The notes under the pieces: model-generated
Told to the model about the DNA's origin: nothing
What the model saw: only the letters and a program-made list of their open reading frames with translations
Databases searched by the model: none
Part shown: one piece after another, positions 8,848 through 17,113 of the stretch
Layout of the letters: each line of letters begins with the position of its first letter
Numbering within the stretch: position 1 is the stretch's first letter
Assembly: GCA_023409755.1 (NCBI GenBank)
Contig: JAEYRA010000078.1
Location: 1 to 25,938 of the forward strand
Direction of reading: 5' to 3'
Origin: Bacillota bacterium
GTDB taxonomy: Bacteria; Bacillota; Clostridia; Christensenellales; UMGS416
DNA: 25,938 bases
Program-made: the position numbers and the translations under genes

Positions 8848-8863
8848 ATTGGTATAGACCTCT
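8848..8863 (-). promoter_or_regulatory. Putative GntR/HutC-type (dre-like) operator
   Basis: ATTGGTATAGACCTCT on the plus strand matches the TGGTnTAnACC-type half-palindromic core bound by HutC-subfamily repressors of amino-sugar genes (NagR/YvoA, DasR). It covers the predicted transcription start of the amidohydrolase gene, an ideal repressor position. No GntR gene is in the window, so the regulator must lie elsewhere. Confidence 0.55.
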
Positions 8864-8868
8864 TTACC

Positions 8869-8897
8869 ACTTTACAACTCTCGGGGGCCGCCGTCAA
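8869..8897 (-). promoter_or_regulatory. Sigma-A promoter for the amidohydrolase gene
   Basis: On the minus strand TTGACG (8892-8897), a 17-base spacer and TAAAGT (8869-8874). Start of transcription is expected near 8862, about 70 bases before ATG 8792 and inside the dre-like operator. Confidence 0.65.
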
Positions 8898-8929
8898 TGC
8901 CGCAGGAGAAGAAAACTGCACCATTTTCT

Positions 8930-8949
8930 GCCTGTAAAACAAGACAGGC
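8930..8949 (-). terminator. Weak stem-loop after the GH78 gene
   Basis: GCCTGT and ACAGGC (8930-8935, 8944-8949) form a 6-bp stem; on the minus strand the loop carries TTTT but no T run follows, so any terminator activity would be weak. It lies 31 bases after the GH78 stop. Confidence 0.3.
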
Positions 8950-8980
8950 TTGCCGCAGGTTGGCAGCTTCGTCAGAACCG

Positions 8981-10942
8981 CTACCGGGGCAGAGTCACCT
9001 CTTCGTTGGCCGGCAGGGGCACCGTTTGGCCCCGCCAATGCAAATCGCCGCCCCCGCGGGAGGCTTTTGCACGTACGGCGGTTTCGTCGAGCCATACATG
9101 TACTTCTCCGTCGGGCAGCGGTACCACCCCGTGGAAGGAAGCGATGCCGCCGTCGTGGGGCTCTACTGCGAAGGTGTCATACCCGGGCGAAGTGGGGGAG
9201 ACGCCGAGGACATACCGCCCCAGCAGGTAGATGGGGCCGCCGCCCCAGGCGTGGCACAGCGAACGGCCGTAGGCGCTGCCGTACATGGCGTAGTGGGCAA
9301 CGCCCTGCTCGGTGGGGTCGTACTGCTCCCAGATGGTGGTGGCGCCCAGGCGAATCATTCCGCCCCAGTAGGACTCGATGCTGGCCACTGCCCCGGAGAC
9401 GTCGCCCATGCGGCACAGCGCGTCGAGTTCAAAGAACTTGAAGTAGGGCGTCGTGATGGCCGGCACCGCGTCATTGCAGAGCACGTTGCGGTAGATTTCC
9501 TGGCAGCGCTCCTCGTCGGCAATGTCCAGCAGGATGGCAAACACGTTGGCATGTCGCGTCACATTCCGCCGGCCAGAGGCGTAGGAGTCGATGTAGGCGC
9601 CCCGCTCCTCATCCCAGAAGAACACATCGATGCGCGACGCCAGCTTTTCCGCCTCCTCGGCATAGGGGGAAGCGTCCTTGCCCAGCAGCCGGGCCATGTC
9701 GGCCATCACCTGCAGGGACTTGAGGTACAGCATTTGCTCGGCCGCCACGGCTCCGGTCTTGTCCATGTCCGCCCAGTCCACAAAGACCCATTCCCCCGGC
9801 AGCCCGATGACAAAGCCATTCTCGTCGGTACGGTCCATGCAGAAGCGCATCAGCGACACGGCCTTGTCATACACGCGCGACAAAAACTCGGTATCGTGGC
9901 AAGCCATGTAGTAGTTCCACAGGCCGATGACCCAATAGAAGCTGTAATCCAGGATGGTGTTGATGTGCTCCTCAACCGGATCCTTGCCGCGCAGCGCCAG
10001 CATGGTGCGGCGCGTCACCGCCTGGTCGAAGAACAGGTAGTTGTTGACCATGTAGCTTTGGTATGCGTCGCCCGACCACACCCAACGGTCGCGCTTGATG
10101 CCATCGAGGAAAAACTCACGGGTATTGAGGTGGAAGGTGTAAGCCGATGTCTCCCAAACCTGGTTGAGGAGTTCCCGGTCGCAGCGGAACGCGCCGCGCC
10201 GGGGCAGCGGCAGGTATTCATAATCCATGGACACCCGCAACTCCGGCGTGCCGCCGCGCACGAAGAGGAAGCGGAAAGCGCGTTGCCGCAGCCGATAGGT
10301 GGTGTGGCCGGACACCCGCTCCCACACCAGGGTGTTATCCGTGTCCAGCGCTTCCTCTTTGGACTCGCCGTAGTACACGCCGTAGGTTTGCTCTTGGTTG
10401 GCGTTGTCGATGTTCAGGACCCCGAAAGTTTCCACTCCGAAGTCATAGAGGATTCCATCCCCTTGCGCCTGTGCCCGCACCGGCAGCTTGTGTTCATAGC
10501 TGAAGGGGAACTCCTCGGGCGTGTGGGCCGGGTCGGTCATCACAGGCTCCGCACCCACGGCAATGGATTCCCGCCCGTAATGCCCGCACAGCCAGGTGCC
10601 GTCGGTCGCAATGATGTCGCTCTGGGCATAGGCCGCGGGGAGCCCGCCGGTTCGGCTCACACGAATCACAACCCGATGGCTGCCCTTGGGCAGCGTATGG
10701 GTGGTATTGGTTGGCAGCACCCGCCCATCGTCGATTTTGACGTACCCGATCCCGGTGGTCTGCACGTGAATGAACCCATCCCGGTCACTGTCGTATGTGC
10801 GGCGGAACTCCACCGTGTTCCACGGGGAGTCTACCTTCCACATGGTGGGGTAGTCTGCGCCGAACTCCTGCCTGCGTGCATGCAGCAGTTGGCTGTGGTA
10901 GATTTCAAAATCCCCGTAGTACCAAATCCATTGCGGCTTCAT
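8981..10942 (-). CDS. GH78-type alpha-L-rhamnosidase-like glycoside hydrolase
   Basis: Predicted 653-residue enzyme removing alpha-L-rhamnose (or a related sugar) from glycans or glycosides. ATG 10942 follows AAAGGAG at good spacing. The N-terminal ~245 residues are beta-rich; the (alpha/alpha)6 barrel runs from GAFRCDRELLNQVWE (250-264) onward. FLDGIKRDRWVWSGD (278-292) matches the GH78 D-G-x-x-R-(E/D)-R-x-x-W-x-G-D motif, here with Asp285 as the putative acid, and GATTIWEQ (533-540, Glu539) matches the conserved GATTxWE. HAWGGGP (564-570) is also typical. A C-terminal beta domain follows from ~575. No signal peptide, so probably cytoplasmic. It has its own promoter. Families with the same barrel exist, so substrate is not certain. 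Confidence 0.8.
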   Translation of the reverse strand: MKPQWIWYYGDFEIYHSQLLHARRQEFGADYPTMWKVDSPWNTVEFRRTYDSDRDGFIHVQTTGIGYVKIDDGRVLPTNTTHTLPKGSHRVVIRVSRTGGLPAAYAQSDIIATDGTWLCGHYGRESIAVGAEPVMTDPAHTPEEFPFSYEHKLPVRAQAQGDGILYDFGVETFGVLNIDNANQEQTYGVYYGESKEEALDTDNTLVWERVSGHTTYRLRQRAFRFLFVRGGTPELRVSMDYEYLPLPRRGAFRCDRELLNQVWETSAYTFHLNTREFFLDGIKRDRWVWSGDAYQSYMVNNYLFFDQAVTRRTMLALRGKDPVEEHINTILDYSFYWVIGLWNYYMACHDTEFLSRVYDKAVSLMRFCMDRTDENGFVIGLPGEWVFVDWADMDKTGAVAAEQMLYLKSLQVMADMARLLGKDASPYAEEAEKLASRIDVFFWDEERGAYIDSYASGRRNVTRHANVFAILLDIADEERCQEIYRNVLCNDAVPAITTPYFKFFELDALCRMGDVSGAVASIESYWGGMIRLGATTIWEQYDPTEQGVAHYAMYGSAYGRSLCHAWGGGPIYLLGRYVLGVSPTSPGYDTFAVEPHDGGIASFHGVVPLPDGEVHVWLDETAVRAKASRGGGDLHWRGQTVPLPANEEVTLPR

Positions 10943-10960
10943 GTGCGGTCTCCTTTCGTG

Positions 10961-10979
10961 CCCCGCGGTTTCGGCGGGG
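10961..10979 (-). promoter_or_regulatory. Leader hairpin just upstream of the GH78 ribosome binding site
   Basis: CCCCGC (10961-10966) pairs with GCGGGG (10974-10979) around a 7-base loop. It lies between the predicted transcription start (~10983) and AAAGGAG, so it would be near the 5' end of the mRNA and may stabilise it or affect ribosome entry. Confidence 0.4.
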
Positions 10980-10989
10980 GAGGGATGCC

Positions 10990-11019
10990 ATTGTAGCGGC
11001 GGTGCGTTGGCGTTGGCAA
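10990..11019 (-). promoter_or_regulatory. Sigma-A promoter for the GH78 gene
   Basis: On the minus strand TTGCCA (11014-11019), an 18-base spacer and TACAAT (10990-10995). The -35 region overlaps repeated CGTTGG units at 11005-11010, 11011-11016 and 11023-11028 and the near-palindrome GGCAATGCC, which could be a regulator site. Confidence 0.6.
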
Positions 11020-11050
11020 TGCCGTTGGCCAAGCGCATGCCAGTCGATGG

Positions 11051-12265
11051 CTAGGCGTTCCGGTCGCTGCCCTGCCCGCGCAGCAGCGATTCCACAAACT
11101 GGCGTGCCACCCGGGGGGAGCGTCCCGCACGTACCAGGGCAAAGCGCTCGGCCTCGGCTTCCAGACGCGGGGCCTCCATTGCGATGCCGTGGCGTTCGGC
11201 CAGGTTGTGGACGATGTCCAGGTACAGCGCCCGGTCCGGCCGGAAGAACCCCACCGACAGGCCGAACCGATCGGCCAGCGAACCGAGTTCCTGCAGGGTC
11301 TCGCTCACGTGCACGTCATCACCGGTGCGGTCCGTAAAGGTCTCCCGCACAAGGTGGCGGCGGTTGCTGGTGGCGTAGATGGCTACGTTGGGCGTCCGCG
11401 CCAGCGCGGAGCCCTCCAGCGTTGCCTTGAGGGCGGTGAACTCGTCACTGTCCCGGTCAAAGGACAGGTCGTCAATGAACAGAAGGAATTTCAGTGGGTT
11501 GTCACGCAGCGACGCAATGACTTCCGGAAGGGCACCAAGTTGGTGTTTGGCAACCTCGATGAGCCGCAGGCCCTGCTGGCGGTGTGTGTTGGCGATGGCC
11601 TTGACCGTTGTGGACTTGCCCGTACCGGCGTCGCCATACAGCAGGGCATTGGCGGCGGGCTTGCCCTGCAGCAGGGCAACGGTGTTCTCCACCACGGCCT
11701 GCCGCTCTGCTTCGTAGCCCGTGAGATCCGCCAGCGTCACGGGGTCAGGCCACAGCACTGGCTGTAGTTGTCCTGCCTTCAGCAGGAACATGTGGTGCCG
11801 GGCAAAGGGGCCGTATCCCACGTTGGCAAGGTTCTCCATCCTCTTCTGGTAGGCGGCAATGAAATCCACATCGCGGGTTTGCCAACCCGGCAGAGGGCCG
11901 TCGTAATCCAGCCCGGCCGCAATCTCTTCTCCGGTCAGGCGAGACAGGCCTTCCAGCACCCGCAGTTCATGCTGCAGCGTTTCCTCCAGCATGGCGTCCA
12001 CCGTACCACCCGTCGACCGTTGGCGTACATAGACGGTTTCCTCGTCCAGCGCGCGCTCCAGCAGGTAGTCGGTGAGGTTGCCGCCCTGGCCCAGCAGGGT
12101 GGCGGCAAAGTCCGAATAGGCTGACACTTGCGCCAGCGGTGGTTTCCCAGGGGCGGAGAGTAAGACGGAGAGCTTGCTTACGAGTTCATCCCGCCCCAAT
12201 GCGTGGAACAGCACCAACGAATGCAGTTCCAGGTTCATTTGTTCCAAGTGGTTCAATGGGTTCAT
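11051..12265 (-). CDS. DUF815-family AAA+ ATPase
   Basis: Predicted 404-residue ATP-binding protein of the DUF815 family, found widely in Firmicutes without an assigned function. Residues 1-175 are a helical N-terminal part with no recognised motif. The AAA+ module has Walker A GDAGTGKST (211-219), Walker B LLFIDDLSF (261-269), sensor-1 ATSN (298-301) and a helical lid to the C-terminus; DRFG at 332-335 is characteristic of the family. ATG 12265 directly abuts GGAAGG with no spacer, so ATG 12238 (residue 10) is a possible true start. A strong extended -10 promoter lies upstream, and the GH78 gene follows with its own promoter. Role unknown; the gene is divergent from the deacetylase. Confidence 0.83.
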   Translation of the reverse strand: MNPLNHLEQMNLELHSLVLFHALGRDELVSKLSVLLSAPGKPPLAQVSAYSDFAATLLGQGGNLTDYLLERALDEETVYVRQRSTGGTVDAMLEETLQHELRVLEGLSRLTGEEIAAGLDYDGPLPGWQTRDVDFIAAYQKRMENLANVGYGPFARHHMFLLKAGQLQPVLWPDPVTLADLTGYEAERQAVVENTVALLQGKPAANALLYGDAGTGKSTTVKAIANTHRQQGLRLIEVAKHQLGALPEVIASLRDNPLKFLLFIDDLSFDRDSDEFTALKATLEGSALARTPNVAIYATSNRRHLVRETFTDRTGDDVHVSETLQELGSLADRFGLSVGFFRPDRALYLDIVHNLAERHGIAMEAPRLEAEAERFALVRAGRSPRVARQFVESLLRGQGSDRNA

Positions 12266-12303
12266 CCTTCCAGTGTGGTGGGTTTCAGTGGCTTCCTCAT
12301 GGC

Positions 12304-12334
12304 ATTATATCAAATGATGGCTCAAGGGAAGCAA
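12304..12334 (-). promoter_or_regulatory. Extended -10 promoter for the DUF815 gene
   Basis: On the minus strand TGATATAAT (12304-12312) is a perfect TGnTATAAT extended -10; TTGCTT (12329-12334) stands 19 bases upstream as a weak -35. Transcription would start near 12297. Confidence 0.65.
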
Positions 12335-12483
12335 CTATTTACTCAGGGTATCGTTCGAGGCGTTCGTGTTGTCCGCACCTCACAACAGCGTCCTTGAGGT
12401 TCCTGCTGCAACATTCCCATTGGTTTCCTGTTTTACTTCTGCCCTCTCGCCGGTACGCATAAGATACCCCGGGAGGGAGTCAT

Positions 12484-13233
12484 ATGCGTATTTTTGTGAT
12501 TACCCGGCGGCATTTGGCATTGGCAGGCCTTGCGGTAGTCCTCGTGGTGGGGGTTGTGCTGGCAGGCTTGTTTCAATCGGGGACGTTATCGGTCTTTGCG
12601 CCTAAAGACAACATCCCCGTGTACAGCGTCAAGACGGATGGCAAGCAGATTGCCATTACGTTTGACGCGGCATGGGGGACGGACAAGACCGCTGCCCTGC
12701 TGGACATTCTTGACAAGTACAACGTCAAGGCGACGTTCTTTGTCACAGGCATGTGGGCCAAGAAGAACGCCGACGTACTGGCGGAAATCTCACGGCGCGG
12801 GCATGAGATTGGCAGCCATGGATACACCCACAAGGACCTGACAACCCTGCCGGAGGCAGAGGTCATTGATGAACTGACAAAGACTGCCGATGTCATTGAG
12901 AAGGTGACGGGCAAGCGGCCGACGATCTTCCGTGCGCCGTATGGGGCCTGGAACGCAAAACTCGTTGACATCGTGGGGAAAGAGCAGTTTGATTTCATTC
13001 AGTGGGATGTTGACAGCCTTGACTGGAAAGGTCTCTCCAGCGAGCAGATGCAGGCTCGCGTGCTCCCTCGTGTGGTCTCCGGCTCCATCACTCTCTTCCA
13101 CAACGACGGGGCACACACACCTGAGGTCATGCCCGTAATCCTGGAGAAGCTCATTGCCGACGGCTACAAGCCGGTGACGGTTTCGGAGCTGCTTGGGGAG
13201 AGCCTGGAAGCCGCGAGGCAGGCGGAGAATTGA
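12484..13233 (+). CDS. PdaB-like polysaccharide deacetylase (CE4/NodB fold), membrane-anchored
   Basis: Predicted 249-residue protein; GGGAGGGAG precedes ATG 12484. Residues 9-30 form an N-terminal membrane anchor with no lipobox, so the catalytic domain faces outside. The NodB domain starts with ITFDAAWG: Asp61 is the catalytic base, but the second Asp of the usual TFDD is Ala62, as in PdaB-type sporulation proteins. SHGYTHKDL gives metal ligands His112 and His116, FRAPYG (Arg150) is motif 3, QWDVDSLDW motif 4 and LFHND (His206) motif 5. Such enzymes deacetylate GlcNAc or MurNAc in peptidoglycan; PdaB acts in spore maturation. The retained HxxxH distinguishes it from Bacillus PdaB, so a vegetative wall role is also possible. 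Confidence 0.85.
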   Translation: MRIFVITRRHLALAGLAVVLVVGVVLAGLFQSGTLSVFAPKDNIPVYSVKTDGKQIAITFDAAWGTDKTAALLDILDKYNVKATFFVTGMWAKKNADVLAEISRRGHEIGSHGYTHKDLTTLPEAEVIDELTKTADVIEKVTGKRPTIFRAPYGAWNAKLVDIVGKEQFDFIQWDVDSLDWKGLSSEQMQARVLPRVVSGSITLFHNDGAHTPEVMPVILEKLIADGYKPVTVSELLGESLEAARQAEN

Positions 13234-13480
13234 CGTAGTTGTGCCAATGGGCTACGCTGCTTCTTCAAAGAGCCATCTGCTGCGTGCATATTGGGTGTAC
13301 ACACGCTCACCCTCGGATGACTGAGGGTGAGCGAATTGTGCTGCCAGATGGAGTACAGAGTGGGTCATATGATAATGCCGGCACATCTCATGGACATATA
13401 CACAAAATTAAACGAATACCAATAACCATACAAGAGGTTCTACATCTGTCCGTTATCACAGCAGTGCTCCGGAGGTAACG
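13234..13480 (+). promoter_or_regulatory. Leader/promoter region of the sugar transporter operon
   Basis: No gene is supported in these 247 bases. They hold the 8-base palindrome GTGTACAC (13295-13302), a terminator-like hairpin (13304-13333), and a TATGAT hexamer (13368-13373) without a clear -35, then GGAGG (13471-13475) before the first permease. The promoter is therefore probably regulated or activator-dependent, but its exact place is not settled. Confidence 0.4.
13304..13333 (+). terminator. Hairpin after the deacetylase gene
   Basis: A perfect 11-bp stem, CGCTCACCCTC with its complement, around an 8-base loop (GGATGACT). No T run follows, so it is either an atypical terminator for the deacetylase gene or a structural element of the transporter-operon leader. 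Confidence 0.5.
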
Positions 13481-14416
13481 ATGGACAAGACTCGAATCAG
13501 GAGACGGCGAAAGTTTTTCCGCAAAGAGGACACCGCTCTCTACATCATGGCCGCACCATCAGTGATCTGGCTGGCAGTCTTCTGCTATGTACCGATGCTT
13601 GGGCTGCTGATTGCCTTTCAGAACTATAACAACTCCGCTGGTGTGTGGAACAGTCCTTTTGTTGGTTTAGCAAACTTCAAGTTCCTCTTTGCCACGACGG
13701 ACGCCTTTTTGATCACCCGAAACACGGTGCTGTACAACCTGGTCTTCATCCTCTTCAACATGGGCCTTGCCCTGGTGCTGGCGATGATCTTGAGCTTGCT
13801 GCGCACCCAGCGTATCGCAAAAGTCATCCAGACGATCTACATGCTCCCGTTCTTCTTGTCATACGCCGTCATCAACATCATCGTCTACGGTTTTTTGGAT
13901 AAGCAGAGTGGCATGGTCAACTCTCTTATGGGCACGCTTGGCCTGCCGAGCGACACCAATTGGTACCACAAACTTGAGTTATGGCCGCCGTTGCTGGTTT
14001 TCGTCAATGCCTGGCGTGGCGTTGGGTATCAGACGGTACTGTTCCTGGCCGTGATTTCCGGCATCTCCAACGATTATTATGAGGCGGCCATGCTCGATGG
14101 CGCAACGAAATTTCAGCAGGCACGCTACATCACACTACCGCATCTGCGTCTCATCGTCGGCATCTCCATCATCATGGCGATGGCCAGCATCTTTCGTGGT
14201 GACTTTGGCTTGTTCTATACGGTCACGCGCAACACCGGCCTGCTCTATCCTGTGACAGACGTCATCGATACCTATGTGTTCCGCGGCCTGACGAAACTCA
14301 ACAACATCGGCATGGCCACAGCGGCGGGCTTGTTCCAGTCGGTGGTTGGTCTGGTACTGGTGCTGGCTGTTAACTGGATTGTGACAAAGATCGACGCGGA
14401 AAGCGCAATGTTCTAG
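13481..14416 (+). CDS. Sugar ABC transporter permease, LplB/YteP-type
   Basis: Predicted 311-residue inner-membrane protein, first of two permeases of a carbohydrate importer. GGAGG sits 5 bases before ATG 13481. A basic N-terminus (RIRRRRKFFRKED) is followed by about six membrane helices, and the ATPase-contacting loop EAAMLDGATKFQQARYITLP (201-220) is complete. The pattern matches the LplB/MalF-like group used by Bacillota for oligosaccharides and host-glycan fragments. It heads an operon with a second permease (22 bases downstream) and a lipoprotein; no ATP-binding subunit is encoded nearby, as is common when a shared MsmX-type ATPase serves several importers. Confidence 0.9.
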   Translation: MDKTRIRRRRKFFRKEDTALYIMAAPSVIWLAVFCYVPMLGLLIAFQNYNNSAGVWNSPFVGLANFKFLFATTDAFLITRNTVLYNLVFILFNMGLALVLAMILSLLRTQRIAKVIQTIYMLPFFLSYAVINIIVYGFLDKQSGMVNSLMGTLGLPSDTNWYHKLELWPPLLVFVNAWRGVGYQTVLFLAVISGISNDYYEAAMLDGATKFQQARYITLPHLRLIVGISIIMAMASIFRGDFGLFYTVTRNTGLLYPVTDVIDTYVFRGLTKLNNIGMATAAGLFQSVVGLVLVLAVNWIVTKIDAESAMF

Positions 14417-14438
14417 TTTTGTAAGGGAGGATAAGGCT

Positions 14439-15380
14439 TTGCTGCAACTAGCCAGGGCGCACACACCCAAACGGAACATAAACAATCTGAGCCAGTTGTC
14501 ACTTCGGTGGAACGCGGTTTTCCTGGTTCTCCTGTTCTTTGGTGCGTTGCTGATCATCATTCCGATGGCGTTGGTCGTCATCGTCTCCTTTTCCACCACC
14601 GATTCCATCGCCTACAGGGGGTTTTCGCTGATACCAACTGGGTGGACGCTGCAAGCCTACGAGTATCTCTTTAAGACCGGCGACCAACTGCTGCAATCCT
14701 ATCTCATCACAATCTTCTACACGGTTGTCGGCACGGTTCTGTCGTTGATGCTGATGTCCACGTTTGCCTATGTCATCTCCCAGCGCACCTTTGTCATGCG
14801 GCGGCCTTTGACATGGTTCTTGTTCTTTACGATGCTGTTCTCCGGCGGTCTTGTACCCAGCTACATCCTCAACGTGCGCTATCTCAATATCGGTGACACT
14901 GTTTGGGTTTTTCTGCTGGGTGGCCTGGTCAATGCCTACTACGTCATCATCCTGCGCACATTCATCAAGACGTCGATTCCAGATGCCTTGATGGAATCGG
15001 CACGCATCGATGGTGCGGGGCATTTCACAATCTTTTTACGCATCGTGCTGCCACTGTTTAAGGCAGGGCTGGCCACCGTCATGCTCTTCAATGTCGTTAG
15101 CCGTTGGAATGATTGGTTCACGGGCCTGCTCTACATCAACACGGCCAAGCTGGTTCCACTGCAAACGATGCTCATCAAGCTTCAAGCGCAGATGGACTTT
15201 CTTAAACAGAACGCACAGATCGCTGGCACACCGGATGGAATTAAGCTGTTGCAATCCATGCCCGACCAGAACCTACGCATGGCCTGTACATTGGTTGTCA
15301 TCCTGCCAATTCTGTTCGCCTATCCGTATTTCCAGCGCTACTTCATCAACGGTCTGACGATCGGCAGCATCAAGGAATAA
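14439..15380 (+). CDS. Sugar ABC transporter permease, LplC/YtcP-type (TTG start)
   Basis: Predicted 313-residue inner-membrane permease, partner of the preceding one. The start is taken as TTG 14439 because GGGAGG (14425-14430) lies 8 bases upstream and no ATG is suitably placed before the first helix (residues ~27-50). Six hydrophobic segments and the EAA-type loop ALMESARIDGAGHFTIFLRIVLP (183-205) mark it as a MalG-like subunit. The C-terminal YFQRYFINGLTIGSIKE ending is characteristic of LplC/YtcP proteins. The TTG start may lower its translation relative to the neighbours. Confidence 0.9.
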   Translation: MLQLARAHTPKRNINNLSQLSLRWNAVFLVLLFFGALLIIIPMALVVIVSFSTTDSIAYRGFSLIPTGWTLQAYEYLFKTGDQLLQSYLITIFYTVVGTVLSLMLMSTFAYVISQRTFVMRRPLTWFLFFTMLFSGGLVPSYILNVRYLNIGDTVWVFLLGGLVNAYYVIILRTFIKTSIPDALMESARIDGAGHFTIFLRIVLPLFKAGLATVMLFNVVSRWNDWFTGLLYINTAKLVPLQTMLIKLQAQMDFLKQNAQIAGTPDGIKLLQSMPDQNLRMACTLVVILPILFAYPYFQRYFINGLTIGSIKE

Positions 15381-15402
15381 GCGCTGCTGGGTGCGGCAGC
15401 GC
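15381..15402 (+). promoter_or_regulatory. Intercistronic hairpin between permease and binding-protein genes
   Basis: GCGCTGC (15381-15387) and GCAGCGC (15396-15402) form a 7-bp stem starting at the base after the permease stop; a second small hairpin CCCCG/CGGGG follows at 15417-15434. Such elements often protect the binding-protein mRNA, which is needed in excess over the permeases. Confidence 0.45.
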
Positions 15403-15483
15403 AGCCACGGCTTTCTCCCCGTAATGGTGCGGGGTGAAATAAGGCAGGACAAGCCAAAAGGAACGGAAGGAGCGTACTCGGTA

Positions 15484-17085
15484 ATGAAGAAGCATTGCAC
15501 GTTCTGGAAAGCCCTTTCACTGTGTGTGGCGCTGTTGATGATGCTCACAGCGTGTGCCACCCCCGCTGGGAACGTCAAAAACTCCTCGCCGGCAGACAGT
15601 GCCGGCTCCAGCAGTGAGCCCCCAAGTGATGAGCTGCCCTATGTGGAGTTTGATTGGAACCTCTTCTTGACCCAGCCGACGGACGCGCAGATGGTTATTG
15701 ACAAGATCAACGAGTACATCAAACCGCTGATCAACGCCAAGGTGAACCTGCACTTCATGGGCGGCACGGAGGCGGCCTCCAAGGCTTCCGTCATGGTGAA
15801 CTCCGGTGAGGACTTCGGCCTCATCGACTTTGGCGTGTTCTCCAAGCTGGACTACGCCATTCAGTCGCAGAACGGCTCGTTCTACCCGCTGGAGGGCTTG
15901 ATGGATAAGTACGGCCCCGATGTGAAGGCGATGTTCCCCCAGTCCGTCTGGGATGCCATCACCGTCAACGGCCACATCTACGGCGTTCCGACCTTGAAGG
16001 ACAACTGCTACATCATGTCCTTCGTCTACAACAAGGATCTCGCCACAGAACTGGGCCTGACCATCCCCAAGACCTATAAGAATTACACCGACCTGGAGCA
16101 GTTCTTCCTGGACGCCCTGGCAAAGCGCGATGCCAAATACGGGAAGCTCGACGGTGTGCCCCTTGTGGGTAACAGCCTCGGCGAAGCGTTCCCCTACAAC
16201 CTGGCGGTGGAGAGTTTTATCAACAACACGTTCTTCGCGGTCAGCAACATTGACGGCATCAACGACATCGCCGGCAAGGACAGCAAAACCATCTTCAACC
16301 TCTACGAGACGCCTGAGTTTGCCAACCTGTGCAAGTTCAATGTGCGCATGGTAAATGCCGGTGTCATGCTGGAAGACTACGAGGGCAAGGGCTCCACGCT
16401 GACCGATGACCCGAGGACGCTGGGCATGCCGGGCTGGGGCTATTCCTACGTCCCTGAGCACCTTTTGAGCTCCAAGTATACAACCGACATGATCCCGCCG
16501 GAGCGCGTGTGGACCGACTCGAACAACTACACCTCCTGCGGCACGGCCATCGCTGCCAACTGCAAAAACCCCGAGCGCGTGTTCATGTTCGTCAATCTGC
16601 TCAACACCGATTCCAAGCTTGCGACGATGCTGCGGTTCGGCGTGGAAGGGCAGCACTACCTGCGTGACAGTGCCGGCAAGATGGTGTTGGAGGGTTCCCC
16701 CCGCAACAGCGACCCGGCCAACATGGGCTACCTGATCTGGTACGGCGCTGACATCGGCAACCTCCTGATCGTGGAAGCTCCCGAGTCCTATGGCGGCCCG
16801 GACGGCATCACGCTCAAGCGCATCGGCGAGTACAACCAAAAAGCGGCCATCCCGACCCATATGGGTATGCTCATCAACATGGAACCCATCAAGAACGAGA
16901 TTGCTGCATGCACCAGTGTGGTGGAAGAGTTTGTCCCCACGCTGCAAAAAGGCTCGCTGGGCGACGAGGCCAAGGTGGACAGCACGATCAAGCAGCTCAA
17001 TGACAAGCTTTACAGCAGCGGCCTGCAGAAGATACTCGACGAGGTTCAGAAGCAGGCGGATACCTTCATCGCCAACAAGAAATAG
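15484..17085 (+). CDS. Extracellular sugar-binding lipoprotein of ABC transporter (LplA/YtcQ-like)
   Basis: Predicted 533-residue substrate-binding protein. ATG 15484 is preferred over an in-frame GTG 93 bases upstream because GGAAGGAG precedes it and the signal peptide begins there. The signal sequence (KK, hydrophobic core, lipobox LTAC) gives a lipid-attached Cys24, followed by a Ser/Pro/Gly linker (~25-48) and the mature domain. The size and C-terminal alpha-helical region agree with family-1 solute-binding proteins of the LplA/YtcQ group, which bind oligosaccharides outside the membrane. It works with the two preceding permeases. Its ligand is unknown; genes downstream suggest an amino sugar or its glycoside. 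Confidence 0.9.
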   Translation: MKKHCTFWKALSLCVALLMMLTACATPAGNVKNSSPADSAGSSSEPPSDELPYVEFDWNLFLTQPTDAQMVIDKINEYIKPLINAKVNLHFMGGTEAASKASVMVNSGEDFGLIDFGVFSKLDYAIQSQNGSFYPLEGLMDKYGPDVKAMFPQSVWDAITVNGHIYGVPTLKDNCYIMSFVYNKDLATELGLTIPKTYKNYTDLEQFFLDALAKRDAKYGKLDGVPLVGNSLGEAFPYNLAVESFINNTFFAVSNIDGINDIAGKDSKTIFNLYETPEFANLCKFNVRMVNAGVMLEDYEGKGSTLTDDPRTLGMPGWGYSYVPEHLLSSKYTTDMIPPERVWTDSNNYTSCGTAIAANCKNPERVFMFVNLLNTDSKLATMLRFGVEGQHYLRDSAGKMVLEGSPRNSDPANMGYLIWYGADIGNLLIVEAPESYGGPDGITLKRIGEYNQKAAIPTHMGMLINMEPIKNEIAACTSVVEEFVPTLQKGSLGDEAKVDSTIKQLNDKLYSSGLQKILDEVQKQADTFIANKK

Positions 17086-17113
17086 CAAGGACGTCTCACC
17101 CAGGCAACCACAT

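Noticed and set aside
8897..10996. Very long plus-strand open frame opposite the GH78 gene
   Set aside because: It mirrors the codon structure of the minus-strand enzyme, has no ribosome binding site and no recognisable domain.
12457..12466. gCATAAGATA before the deacetylase gene resembles a sigma-K -10
   Set aside because: No AC at the right distance, and the transcript would start inside the ribosome binding site (12471-12479).
15517..17088. Long minus-strand open frame opposite the binding-protein gene
   Set aside because: A GC-rich shadow of a clear lipoprotein gene; no start signals or motifs.
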